Positions 55,986-63,651 of a stretch of 64,000 bases of DNA are shown here, piece after piece. Source of the DNA: Clostridium senegalense JC122 (lineage in GTDB: Bacteria; Bacillota; Clostridia; Clostridiales; Clostridiaceae); assembly GCF_000285575.1 (NCBI RefSeq), contig NZ_HE611054.1, positions 98,037-162,036 of the forward strand, read 5' to 3'. The first letter of the stretch is position 1. The number at the start of each line of letters is the position of its first letter. The position numbers and the translations under genes were made by a program. Under the pieces are notes generated by a model. It ran no database searches and was not told the DNA's origin. It worked only from the letters and a program-made list of their open reading frames with translations.

Positions 55986-57665
55986 CCAAATCGCCTCCTA
56001 AAATGTTCTTCTATAAATTTAGTTTGCACTTTTTATTGATAATTTATCCATATAACTTAATTACTATAAAGTTTATTTTTTTAAACTCTAAAAAATAATA
56101 TTTCTATAACAAATGAAATTTTCACACCATCACAAGAGGGACTTTTGTAGTTAAGAGTTAAAAGTTAATAATTAATAGTTATTGTTATTACTACTCACTT
56201 TGTTCTTAGTAATACTAAACGTAATTTTATATAAATTTGCAAGGCAAATTATATTAATAGATTAAAAAGAAAGTGGTTACCACTTTCCTCCTAAACTCTT
56301 AATTCATAATCCTTAATCCTTAATTTAACTCTAGTTTTCTCCATCATTGTCAAATGTCAATTGTCCATTGTCAATTTTCTAAAAATCTATACCTCAACTA
56401 AGTATGCAATCGTTCAAAGTTTTGCCTCCATCACAAGAGGGACAGACGCGTAATTGGCTACTTTACTATACTTTAGACTTGATACTTTTGTTGATTTTAG
56501 TTTCTCTTCAATATTACTCGAAGTCGGTCCCGAACATCTACGCAGCAAAGCCGCTATTTTAGGACCGGCTTCGATTGCTTTAGGTTTTATTGATAATCTT
56601 TCAATTTCACTGTAAAAATAACTTATGGAAAATATGTTTTGGTACGCCTGTCCTTCTTGTTACGGCTGTAGATTTTGAATTTAAGTTTGTTTAGTTTAAT
56701 ATCATAAACTCAGAATTTACTCCCTTAAATTAAAAAGAAACTGGTAGTCCAGTTTCATCCTGAACTCTTAACTATTAACTCTTAACTTTTAACTATTTAA
56801 GGGGACTGGCTAACTTTTTTATTTATGGTAACTAAATTTAAATAGCTGATTTTTATTTTATGGAGCTACATTGCTCGTGCCTGTCCCATTTGTTACGGTG
56901 TTACACGTTGTTATTAACTTCTGCTTAGATTTTCAGTTTCAACCTCAAGTTTTACTCCATTAAAATTTAAAGAAACTGGACTAGTCCAGTTTCAACCATC
57001 ATTGTCAAATGTCAATTGTCCATTGTCAATCCCTAACCCAATTGTCAACTCTTAACTCTTAACTAACTAAACTCTAGTTTTCTCCATCATTGTCCTTTGT
57101 CCTTTGTCAATTTTTTAAACTACTTATCTCAATTAACCAATCAATTTCCTAAGTTCTACTTCCATCACAAGAGGGACAGACGCGTAATTGGCTACTTTAC
57201 TATACTTTAGACTTGATACTTTTGTTGATTTTAGTTTCTCTTCAATATTACTCGAAGTCGGTCCCGAACATCTACGCAGCAAAGCCGCTATTTTAGGACC
57301 GGCTTCGATTGCTTTAAGTTTTATTGATAATCTTTCAATTTCACTGTAAAAATAACTTATGGAAAATATACTTTGGTACGCCTGTCCTTCTTGTTACGGC
57401 TGTAAACCATGAATTTAACTTTGTTTAGTTTAATATCATAAACTCAGAATTTACTCCCTTAAATTAAAAAGAAACTGGTAATCCAGTTTCATCCATTATT
57501 ATCAATTGTCCTTTGTACATTTTCCCAAACATTTATTACGCTTTTATACAAATTTTTTATAGGCTCTGTTAGATTAAATTGTTAATTTGCAACATAATAA
57601 AAGGGTAGTTCATACTAGATTACCCCTTTATTACAGCAAAATATATGATTAATTTAATGATTGTT
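55986..57665. repeat. Largest composite repeat region, with a duplicated C-B unit
   Basis: No gene in 1.68 kb. Contents: truncated type C end (56133-56146); TATTACTA/TAGTAATA palindrome (56183-56224); hairpin GAAAGTGG (56270-56288); TTAATYC and ATTGTCM tracts (56290-56378); type C 56439-56531; type B inverted 56561-56654; hairpin GAAACTGG (56736-56755); TTAACTM tract (56762-56800); type A inverted 56802-56887; hairpin GAAACTGG/CCAGTTTC (56971-56992); heptamer tracts (56996-57115); type C 57173-57265; type B inverted 57295-57388; hairpin GAAACTGG (57469-57488). The segments 56428-56762 and 57162-57496 are near-identical direct repeats. Confidence 0.88.
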
Positions 57666-57869
57666 CTAACTTATTTTATATGGATTTTTCTTTTTTGCGA
57701 AACAACAACACATATATATACCCCAAGTAATTATAAACACAAAAGAAAGTCCTTCACATAACCCCAATGTAAACTCTGTCAAGGAGTCTCTAAATATATG
57801 ACTTAACGATAAAATTAAAAAGCCTAATGCAGAAATTAATAACATTATAAACTGGAATCTTTTATTCAC
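57666..57869 (-). CDS. Small membrane protein with two helices
   Basis: A 67-aa protein with two hydrophobic segments (about 7-23 and 33-53) and the tail CCCFAKKKNPYKIS. Several cysteines cluster at the membrane edge (MCCCF). The GTG at 57869 sits 9 nt after GGGGG and is preferred to an ATG that directly abuts it. It lies downstream of an XRE regulator and two further membrane-protein genes on the same strand. No family recognised. Confidence 0.55.
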   Translation of the reverse strand: MNKRFQFIMLLISALGFLILSLSHIFRDSLTEFTLGLCEGLSFVFIITWGIYMCCCFAKKKNPYKIS

Positions 57870-58019
57870 TTTTCCCATCCCCCATTAATTTATTATCTAT
57901 ATCATAAAAAAGATTGAATTAATGCTAATATATTATAATTTAAAATCAAAATAAATTGTTACTATAGGCCTTAGATATCTATTTCAATTAGAACTTACAT
58001 CTAAAACTTTGTCTTACTA

Positions 58020-58229
58020 TTATACAAATTTTTTAAACAACTCTTTTTTACACTGTTTAAGTTTAGACATATCATGTTTTTCAGAATATATTCCTAAAAA
58101 TATTAATGCAGATCCTATACCTACACATAGTCCTTTTATAAATTGAGGAATTATATTAACACAATTAAATATTAGAAACATACCATAAAACAATATTCCA
58201 AACCTTATGTAATTATTTAACTCTTTCAT
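58020..58229 (-). CDS. Small membrane protein in XRE-regulator cluster
   Basis: A 69-aa protein with two membrane helices (about 9-26 and 31-48) and a basic tail (KKELFKKFV). AAGGGG precedes the ATG. It begins 28 bp after the 148-aa membrane protein and very likely shares its transcript. The stretch IPQFIKGLCVGIGSALIFLGI resembles the neighbouring small protein (LTEFTLGLCEGLSFVFI), so the two are probably paralogues. Function unknown. Confidence 0.65.
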   Translation of the reverse strand: MKELNNYIRFGILFYGMFLIFNCVNIIPQFIKGLCVGIGSALIFLGIYSEKHDMSKLKQCKKELFKKFV

Positions 58230-58257
58230 AACATCTACCCCTTACATGATTAATTAT

Positions 58258-58704
58258 TTAATATTTTTTATTGTAATAAATCTTTAAACCAACCCTTACT
58301 ACCCCTACAATGAATAAGGTCATTATTAAGGTAAAAAATACAATTTCATTATAAAAACCAGATACAATAATTCCCAAAGCTAATATAACTGTTATTATAT
58401 TTATTGCCATTAAACTGCTCTTTAATAAAATTAACTTTTCACGTTCATCATTTTCTTTTATATATAACAATTTAAGTTTTTCCTTATTATTAAGAGCACC
58501 TCTAAATTTTATAATATTCATTATAAGTAATGTTTCTAATCCAAAAAACATACCAAATTGAACACCTTTAATAAAATCTGTTGAATGATTACTTGGTATT
58601 TTAGCATTTATCATTGTTAAAGTTATTATAACTGGTATAGTTATAGCTATTAATAATACGCACATTAATATTTTCTTTCTTAATACTTCATTATATCTCT
58701 CCAT
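58258..58704 (-). CDS. Four-helix membrane protein encoded after XRE regulator
   Basis: A 148-aa protein with four hydrophobic segments (about 12-30, 46-63, 92-112, 116-136) and a charged central loop KLKLLYIKENDEREKLILLKSS. This loop (ENDERE) is common in small membrane proteins paired with XRE regulators in Firmicutes. ATG at 58704 lies behind GGTGGGGG; an earlier in-frame ATG (58746) would overlap the regulator gene. Only 4 nt separate it from the regulator stop. Function unknown, possibly the target or co-sensor of the regulator. Confidence 0.75.
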   Translation of the reverse strand: MERYNEVLRKKILMCVLLIAITIPVIITLTMINAKIPSNHSTDFIKGVQFGMFFGLETLLIMNIIKFRGALNNKEKLKLLYIKENDEREKLILLKSSLMAINIITVILALGIIVSGFYNEIVFFTLIMTLFIVGVVRVGLKIYYNKKY

Positions 58705-58708
58705 TTTA

Positions 58709-58912
58709 CTAATCCCCCACCTCTGAAAAATCAAAAACCTCTTCAATTGCTAAATCAAAATATTTAGCTATTTTATACGCCAAAACTAAAGATGCAGTAT
58801 ACTTTTCACGTTCAATAGACGTAATAGTCTGCCTTGTAACACCTACAGCTAACGCAAGCTCCTCTTGCGTTACTTTCCTCTCCTTTCTTAACTGTGAAAT
58901 TCTAGTTTTCAT
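58709..58912 (-). CDS. XRE-family (YozG-like) transcriptional regulator
   Basis: A 67-aa protein that is almost only a helix-turn-helix ([53 protein letters not shown]). These minimal Cro/CI-type proteins regulate their own operon, here the three downstream membrane-protein genes. GGCGGTG precedes the ATG. Just upstream, TATAGTTAACTTTACA and AAGTCAACTTTACA (58945-59006) are repeated sequences that may be its operators: AGTTAACTTTACATTTTTA and AGTCAACTTTACATTTTTA are near-identical direct repeats. Confidence 0.88.
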   Translation of the reverse strand: MKTRISQLRKERKVTQEELALAVGVTRQTITSIEREKYTASLVLAYKIAKYFDLAIEEVFDFSEVGD

Positions 58913-58944
58913 ATTTTCACACCGCCTTATGTATTTTAATATTG

Positions 58945-59012
58945 TATAGTTAACTTTACATTTTTAGTATAGTTTGCTTTGCATTTAATGTCAAGTCAAC
59001 TTTACATTTTTA
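58945..59012. promoter_or_regulatory. Direct repeats upstream of XRE operon, candidate operators
   Basis: AGTTAACTTTACATTTTTA (about 58948-58966) and AGTCAACTTTACATTTTTA (about 58993-59011) are almost identical, 45 bp apart, and bracket the likely promoter of the XRE regulator on the minus strand. Autoregulation by the small regulator is a reasonable guess. Confidence 0.5.
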
Positions 59013-59034
59013 TATAATAAATTTTAAACATAAA

Positions 59035-59080
59035 AGGAGCTATTACTCCTCTAACCTTTAGTTAGTTTAGTAATAGCTCC
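59035..59080 (-). terminator. Terminator of GNAT gene
   Basis: GGAGCTATTACT/AGTAATAGCTCC arms (12 bp, perfect) followed by TTTTA on the minus strand, about 10 bp after the stop. Confidence 0.85.
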
Positions 59081-59089
59081 ATAATTAAA

Positions 59090-59530
59090 CTATATATTCT
59101 TTATTATCATAACTTGTTCATTAGAATCTATCTCACCATTTATTTTAAAACCTATTTTTTCATAAAATTTTTGTGCAAATTTATTATTTAAATGAGTACT
59201 TAGTCTGATTTCATTGCAATTATATATATTTTTTACATGGTTTATAAGAGCCTTTATACATTGACTTCCATAACCCTTTCCCTGAAAGTCTTTATCTATC
59301 ATAAATCTATCTATCCATACATTACCTATAGTTTTTTCCATACCATACATGGCATATCCAACTAATAAGTTATCACAATATAAGGCTACTGACTTCCATT
59401 CTGGTTCAAAACAACTTTGTGCTAAAGAGTAACTATTAGGCTCTATAAATTCCCTTTGATTCTCACCTACCCTAAGTTTTTCAACTTCTCTCCAGTTTTT
59501 TTGTGTTACATCTTTAATTTTTACACTCAC
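59090..59530 (-). CDS. GNAT N-acetyltransferase, diamine/spermidine type
   Basis: A 146-aa single GNAT domain. Motifs: VALYCDNLLVGYAMYGMEK, IDRFMIDKDFQGKGYGSQCIKALINHV (acetyl-CoA loop QGKGYG) and LSTHLNNKFAQKFYEKIGFKINGEIDSNEQVM. The order resembles BltD/PaiA-like polyamine acetyltransferases, and the NVWIDRFM strand is typical of that group. Start GTG after GAGATGGA. Monocistronic with a strong terminator. Substrate is inferred only from family resemblance. Confidence 0.85.
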   Translation of the reverse strand: MSVKIKDVTQKNWREVEKLRVGENQREFIEPNSYSLAQSCFEPEWKSVALYCDNLLVGYAMYGMEKTIGNVWIDRFMIDKDFQGKGYGSQCIKALINHVKNIYNCNEIRLSTHLNNKFAQKFYEKIGFKINGEIDSNEQVMIIKNI

Positions 59531-59613
59531 AATTCCATCTCGCTTTCAAATCACAATATTATTATAGACTTTAATGCCTATATACTTTAAGTATACTCTT
59601 CTAAAGTTAAAAA

Positions 59614-59641
59614 AAGCATAAAACTTTAAAGTTTCATGCTT
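59614..59641 (-). terminator. Terminator of the rhodanese lipoprotein gene
   Basis: AAGCATAAAACTTT/AAAGTTTCATGCTT arms with one mismatch and no unpaired loop beyond the apex bases; T-run on the minus strand, about 18 bp after the stop. Confidence 0.75.
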
Positions 59642-59659
59642 ATAAATTTAATTTAAATA

Positions 59660-60619
59660 TTATTTTTCCACTTCTAAATCTGGTGTTCCTGCCCATGCTA
59701 CATATGAAGCATCATAATTTTTAGCATTATTGTATCCTGCTAATCTTAATACCATAGCCATATGTCCTGAACGTATTCCAGATGTACAGTAAGTTACTAT
59801 TTCATCCTCTTTACTTATTCCGTTATCTGTCATTATTTTTTCTATTTCATCTTGTGACTTTAATGTTCCATCTTCATTGTATAAAGTGTTAAAATTAATG
59901 TTTATAGCTCCAGGTAAATGTCCTCCTCTAGCCTCACCATACTTTGTAGCACCTTCATACTCATCCTTTTCTCTTGTATCTATAATTTTAACTTTTCCTA
60001 AATTTTCTTTTAAGTGTTCTGTAGTTATATTTAAATCTTCTTTAAAACTATCAACTTTAACCTCTGCTGCAGTAGGTTTTACTTCTTCTTTAGAAGTTTC
60101 GTATTCTTTAGACTGCCAAAGATCAAATCCACCGTTTAGCATTTTAGCATTTTCTAAACCTGCATATCTTAAAGTCCATTGAACTCTTCCGTCTTCACCC
60201 CAGCTACCTTTAACACCATAAAGAACTATTGTTTTATCTTTTGCTAAACCAAATTCTGATAGCTTTTTAGAAAGTGCTTCTGCATCTAAAACATTGTTTT
60301 CGTCATTAGATAAGTCCTTCCAAACTATATTAATTGCATTTTTTATATGACCTTTTTTATAATCTTTAGATTCTCTACAATCAACAATAACTACATCTTT
60401 ACTATCAATATTTTCTTTTAACCAATCTGCATCTACTATATAGTCTTCGTTTATGTATTTTTTTGCAGTTTCTTTTTTATCGTCTTCTTGTTTTTGCTCT
60501 TGAGCTGCATTATTTCCATCTTTTTTAGCTTCATTATTAGATGAACATCCTATAAATATAGATGATGCCATTACTACTGCACATAATAAAGCGACTATTT
60601 TTTTATTATTTCTTAACAT
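59660..60619 (-). CDS. Extracytoplasmic lipoprotein with two rhodanese domains
   Basis: A 319-aa sulfurtransferase-like protein anchored outside the cell: signal peptide with lipobox IFIGC (Cys25 lipidated), then a charged linker, an N-terminal rhodanese domain (DYIVDADWLKENIDSKDVVIVDCRESKDYKKGHI) and a C-terminal one with the active-site loop YCTSGIRSG. The first domain has YGVKGSWG where the cysteine should be, so it is inactive, as in classical tandem thiosulfate sulfurtransferases. A ribosome-binding site AAGGGGG precedes the ATG. The 79-nt structured element lies 36 nt upstream of the start, in the leader. Confidence 0.9.
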   Translation of the reverse strand: MLRNNKKIVALLCAVVMASSIFIGCSSNNEAKKDGNNAAQEQKQEDDKKETAKKYINEDYIVDADWLKENIDSKDVVIVDCRESKDYKKGHIKNAINIVWKDLSNDENNVLDAEALSKKLSEFGLAKDKTIVLYGVKGSWGEDGRVQWTLRYAGLENAKMLNGGFDLWQSKEYETSKEEVKPTAAEVKVDSFKEDLNITTEHLKENLGKVKIIDTREKDEYEGATKYGEARGGHLPGAININFNTLYNEDGTLKSQDEIEKIMTDNGISKEDEIVTYCTSGIRSGHMAMVLRLAGYNNAKNYDASYVAWAGTPDLEVEK

Positions 60620-61265
60620 TTTTATATTCCCCCTTAATAACTATATGGTTCCAAGTTGAATTTTCAAATTATCCATTCCAAAACTTGGATACCTAAAATA
60701 GTGATACATGCTCCAAATCACTTGAAATTCAACACTACCTTTTGCACAAAAATATTTTAAATTTATACATCAAATTTTTGTTATCAGTTAAGAGAAAATA
60801 TAAATAAAACCTAAAGCAATCAAAGCTGGTACTAAAAAAGTACGTTTAGTATTATTAGGAATATAGTGAGTAATAATCACCACAACTATTAACTGTTCAC
60901 TATTAACTCTTAACTAAAATACTCTGTTAGTTATTGATAAGATATTAATTTAAATTTTCTCATTTGATAAATGAATAAGTTTAAAATTTAATTTGAAACC
61001 CTATATCTCTAATAGTTCCATAGGATTTTAGCATATATATTTATCTTCTTTATACTAATTAATTTTAATATCCATCTTAAAAACCTACGTATTTTTATTT
61101 ACCTTTATTCACCTCAATTCTACAAACAATAATTTTAAAACACAATTATTTTTATGTATTATTTAATTAAACTATAGAAACTTCATGTTCTATTTGTATT
61201 TTAAATATAAGAGTATCACATACCCTATGCTATAATACAGGTAGAATAGGTATGGAGGATTTTTT
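60620..61265. repeat. Repeat-bearing intergenic region with second 79-nt element
   Basis: No gene seen. It has the second copy (inverted) of the 12561-12678 sequence at 60641-60760; a line of the AAATTTTTGTTATCA family (60762-60795); a truncated type B right end (AATCAAAGCTGGTAC, 60818-60832); an inverted TAGTATTA/TAATAATC palindrome (60845-60878); TTAACTM heptamers (60885-60915). From about 61060 the DNA is plain AT-rich and should hold the promoter of the glycosyltransferase operon. Confidence 0.7.
60655..60733 (-). ncRNA. Candidate 79-nt structured leader of rhodanese gene
   Basis: On the minus strand GTTGAATTTC can pair with GAAAATTCAAC (closing stem), enclosing GTGAT/ATCAC and TATCC/GGATA hairpins: a three-way junction of 79 nt. 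The copy at 12588-12666 has the same length and stems with altered bases. It ends 35 nt before the rhodanese lipoprotein start, as expected of a cis-regulatory RNA. I do not recognise a known riboswitch class. A mobile DNA element cannot be excluded. Confidence 0.45.
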
Positions 61266-61940
61266 ATGATTTCAGTTATAATTCCAACATTAAATGAAGA
61301 AAAAAACATTGAAAAATTACTTATAAAATTAAATAACATAAATTATCCTAAAGAAATTCTTATAGTAGATGGTGGTAGTAATGATAAAACTGCACTTATA
61401 GCATCTAAATATGGAAAAGTTTTAACATCCCCTAGAGGTCGATGTAATCAACTAAATTTTGGAGCAAAAAATGCAAAAGGTGATATTTTATGGTTTTTAC
61501 ACTGTGATTCTATAATTGATGATTATAGCTTTAATCATATAGAAAGAACAATTAAAGAAAACTTTATAGGTGGGTGTTTCTCACTTTATTTTTATGACTT
61601 TAAAACCATATTTTTAAAATATATTTCCTATACTTCAAATCTAAGAGCAAAATATCTAAAATTAATTTTTGGAGATCAAGGACTTTTTATAAGAAAAGAT
61701 GTATTTTTCAAATTAGAAGGTTTTAAAAAAATGCCTATTATGGAGGATTGGGAGTTCTCTACAAGGCTAAAAAGAGAAGGAAAAACTAAAGTTTTAAAAA
61801 CACCAATAGGTACCTCAGCTCGAAGATTTATAAATGGTGGCCAATTTAAAACCCATATTTTAATGCATAAAATAAAAATATTATATTTATTAGGAACTCC
61901 GCCAGATAAACTATCTAAAATATACAAAGATATAAGGTGA
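61266..61940 (+). CDS. Family 2 glycosyltransferase, rSAM/selenodomain-associated (TIGR04283 type)
   Basis: A 224-aa GT-A glycosyltransferase: IPTLNEEKNIEKLL, VDGGSNDKTALIA, the metal-binding DxD-like LHCDSII, FGDQGLFIRKDVFFKLEGF and MEDWEFSTRLKREGK. This is the short TIGR04283 type, found with radical SAM/selenodomain (arsenosugar ArsS-type) loci in many bacteria. GGAGG lies upstream of the ATG. It starts an operon of at least four genes, and its stop is 5 nt before the next start. Substrate unknown. Confidence 0.88.
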   Translation: MISVIIPTLNEEKNIEKLLIKLNNINYPKEILIVDGGSNDKTALIASKYGKVLTSPRGRCNQLNFGAKNAKGDILWFLHCDSIIDDYSFNHIERTIKENFIGGCFSLYFYDFKTIFLKYISYTSNLRAKYLKLIFGDQGLFIRKDVFFKLEGFKKMPIMEDWEFSTRLKREGKTKVLKTPIGTSARRFINGGQFKTHILMHKIKILYLLGTPPDKLSKIYKDIR

Positions 61941-61945
61941 TTTTA

Positions 61946-62947
61946 ATGACTACGGATTTTTCATTAGATATAAAAAACTATTTAAATATTAATAATCTAT
62001 ACAGTAAAGTTGGATTAGACAAAAACTTTAAAGTTAAATTCCTAGCTCAAGGAGAATATAACATTAACTATATTTTATATGATAAAACTTTAAAATTAGT
62101 ATTTAGAATTAATACTGCTAGCCAATTAAGATTGGATAACCAAATAGAATATGAATTTAACGCATTAAAACTTCTTGAAGGTTCTAATGTCACACCTAAA
62201 CCAATATATGTAGATGGTTCTAGAAAAAACTTTCCTTTTGGAATACTTATAATGGAGTTTTTAAAAGGTAAACCCCTAAACTACTCTACTGACTTAATTA
62301 AAGCTTCAAATATTTTCAGTAAAATACATACTCTTAAAGTTCCTAAAAATCATGGATTTATAATAGAAACTAACATTCTACAAGACAGAATAAAAGAAGG
62401 AAATTGGCTTTTAGAAAGCTTTTTTAAAAGTGATATCCCTGACATAAAAATTAAAAATTTCTTTGAAAAATATATTAACTGGTGTGAAGATAATTTGCAT
62501 CTTGAAAAATATTTCATAGAAAATCCTATTTTATCTATAAATAATACAGAAGTTAATTCACATAATTTTATAATTGGAGACGAAAACTATCTAATAGATT
62601 GGGAAAAACCTGTTTTGTCACATCCATGCCAAGACTTAACTCAATTTTTAGCTGATACAACTACTCTTTGGCGTAGTAATTACATTATAAGTGATATTAA
62701 TAAGGATGACTTTTTAAAAGAATACTGTAATAAAAGTGGATTTAAATATAAAAATATAAAAGAATCTATAAATATTTATAATCCTTATTTATATTTAAGA
62801 GCATTAAGTTGGTGTGCTATGGCTTTTGTAAAATATCAAAGTGAAGATAAACTTATAAAAAATGAAGAGATTTTCTTGAAAATTAAAAGCTATTTAGATA
62901 TAGATTTTATTTCAAAACTATTAAAACCATATTTTTCAGTAGATTAA
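61946..62947 (+). CDS. Aminoglycoside-phosphotransferase-fold protein, possibly atypical kinase
   Basis: A 333-aa protein of the APH/choline-kinase fold: FLAQGEYNINYILYDKTLKLVFRIN (nucleotide loop and Lys region), YEFNALKLLEGSNVTPKPI and GILIMEFLKGKPLNY. The catalytic loop normally reads HxDxxxxN but is NNTEVNSHNF here, while the second Asp motif LIDWEKP is kept; activity may be altered. ATG at 61946 lies 7 nt after AAGGTG; a GTG at 61937 overlaps that site. It lies between two arsenosugar-type glycosyltransferase genes and may phosphorylate a small metabolite of the same pathway (inference). Confidence 0.8.
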   Translation: MTTDFSLDIKNYLNINNLYSKVGLDKNFKVKFLAQGEYNINYILYDKTLKLVFRINTASQLRLDNQIEYEFNALKLLEGSNVTPKPIYVDGSRKNFPFGILIMEFLKGKPLNYSTDLIKASNIFSKIHTLKVPKNHGFIIETNILQDRIKEGNWLLESFFKSDIPDIKIKNFFEKYINWCEDNLHLEKYFIENPILSINNTEVNSHNFIIGDENYLIDWEKPVLSHPCQDLTQFLADTTTLWRSNYIISDINKDDFLKEYCNKSGFKYKNIKESINIYNPYLYLRALSWCAMAFVKYQSEDKLIKNEEIFLKIKSYLDIDFISKLLKPYFSVD

Positions 62948-62967
62948 CAAATTAAGGGGGAATTGTA

Positions 62968-63651
62968 ATGAAAAATGCTTATGTAATAATGTCTCGAATC
63001 CCTCTTAGTGGGAAAACTAAAACACGTTTAATGCCTTTTTTAAGTGGTGATGAATGTGCTAGCTTACATACTGCCTTTTTAAAAGATTTATTTAATATGA
63101 GTTATGAATTAAAAGATTGCTCAGATATATATTTAACTTATTTAAACGATGGTAATGTTGAAAATTTAATCCACATCGCTCCAAGTTTTATTGATTTTTA
63201 TCCACAGAAAGGTAAATCTCTTGGGGAAAAGATGAATAACTCTATAAAGTTTTTACTTAACAAAGGTTATGAAAAAGTAGTTTTAACTGGCTGTGATATC
63301 CCTACTTTAAATAGCGAAATAATAAAAAATGCTTTTAAAGTATTAGACAGTAAAGATATTGTTATTGGGCCAACCTTCGACGGTGGCTACTATTTAATTG
63401 GATGTAAAAATTTTATTGATGATGTTCTGCTTTGTCCAATTCGTTGGAGCAATTTTGATGTATTTGAAAATACACTACAGATAATAAAAAATAATAATAA
63501 AAACTATGGTATTGTTGAAAAAATTAGTGATATAGATACCTTCGAAGATTTATTGTATTTCAAATCAACAGCAACAAAAGATAGCAATGCATTATCCTTT
63601 GTTGAAAAATTAAAAGTTGAGGAAAGGATTATTTATGAAAACAGAGTTTAA
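62968..63651 (+). CDS. DUF2064/TIGR04282 transferase, rSAM/selenodomain-associated
   Basis: A 227-aa nucleotidyl/glycosyltransferase-like protein (GT-A fold, CofC-like): YVIMSRIPLSGKTKTRLMPFLS (nucleotide-binding N-terminus), LTGCDIPTL and IGPTFDGGYYLIGC. TIGR04282 members are the second 'rSAM/selenodomain-associated transferase', regularly encoded beside TIGR04283 as here. AAGGGGG precedes the ATG. The 3' end overlaps the next Fe-S gene by 17 bp. Confidence 0.88.
   Translation: MKNAYVIMSRIPLSGKTKTRLMPFLSGDECASLHTAFLKDLFNMSYELKDCSDIYLTYLNDGNVENLIHIAPSFIDFYPQKGKSLGEKMNNSIKFLLNKGYEKVVLTGCDIPTLNSEIIKNAFKVLDSKDIVIGPTFDGGYYLIGCKNFIDDVLLCPIRWSNFDVFENTLQIIKNNNKNYGIVEKISDIDTFEDLLYFKSTATKDSNALSFVEKLKVEERIIYENRV

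Noticed and set aside
55986-57665. Possible CRISPR array, because of many short repeats in 1.7 kb
   Set aside because: Repeats are not regularly spaced, the intervening DNA is itself repeated, and no cas gene is near.
60655-60733. T-box leader, suggested by TTGGAACC near the end of the 79-nt element
   Set aside because: The conserved AGGGTGGNACCRCG core, the specifier stem and a terminator are missing, and the element is far too short.
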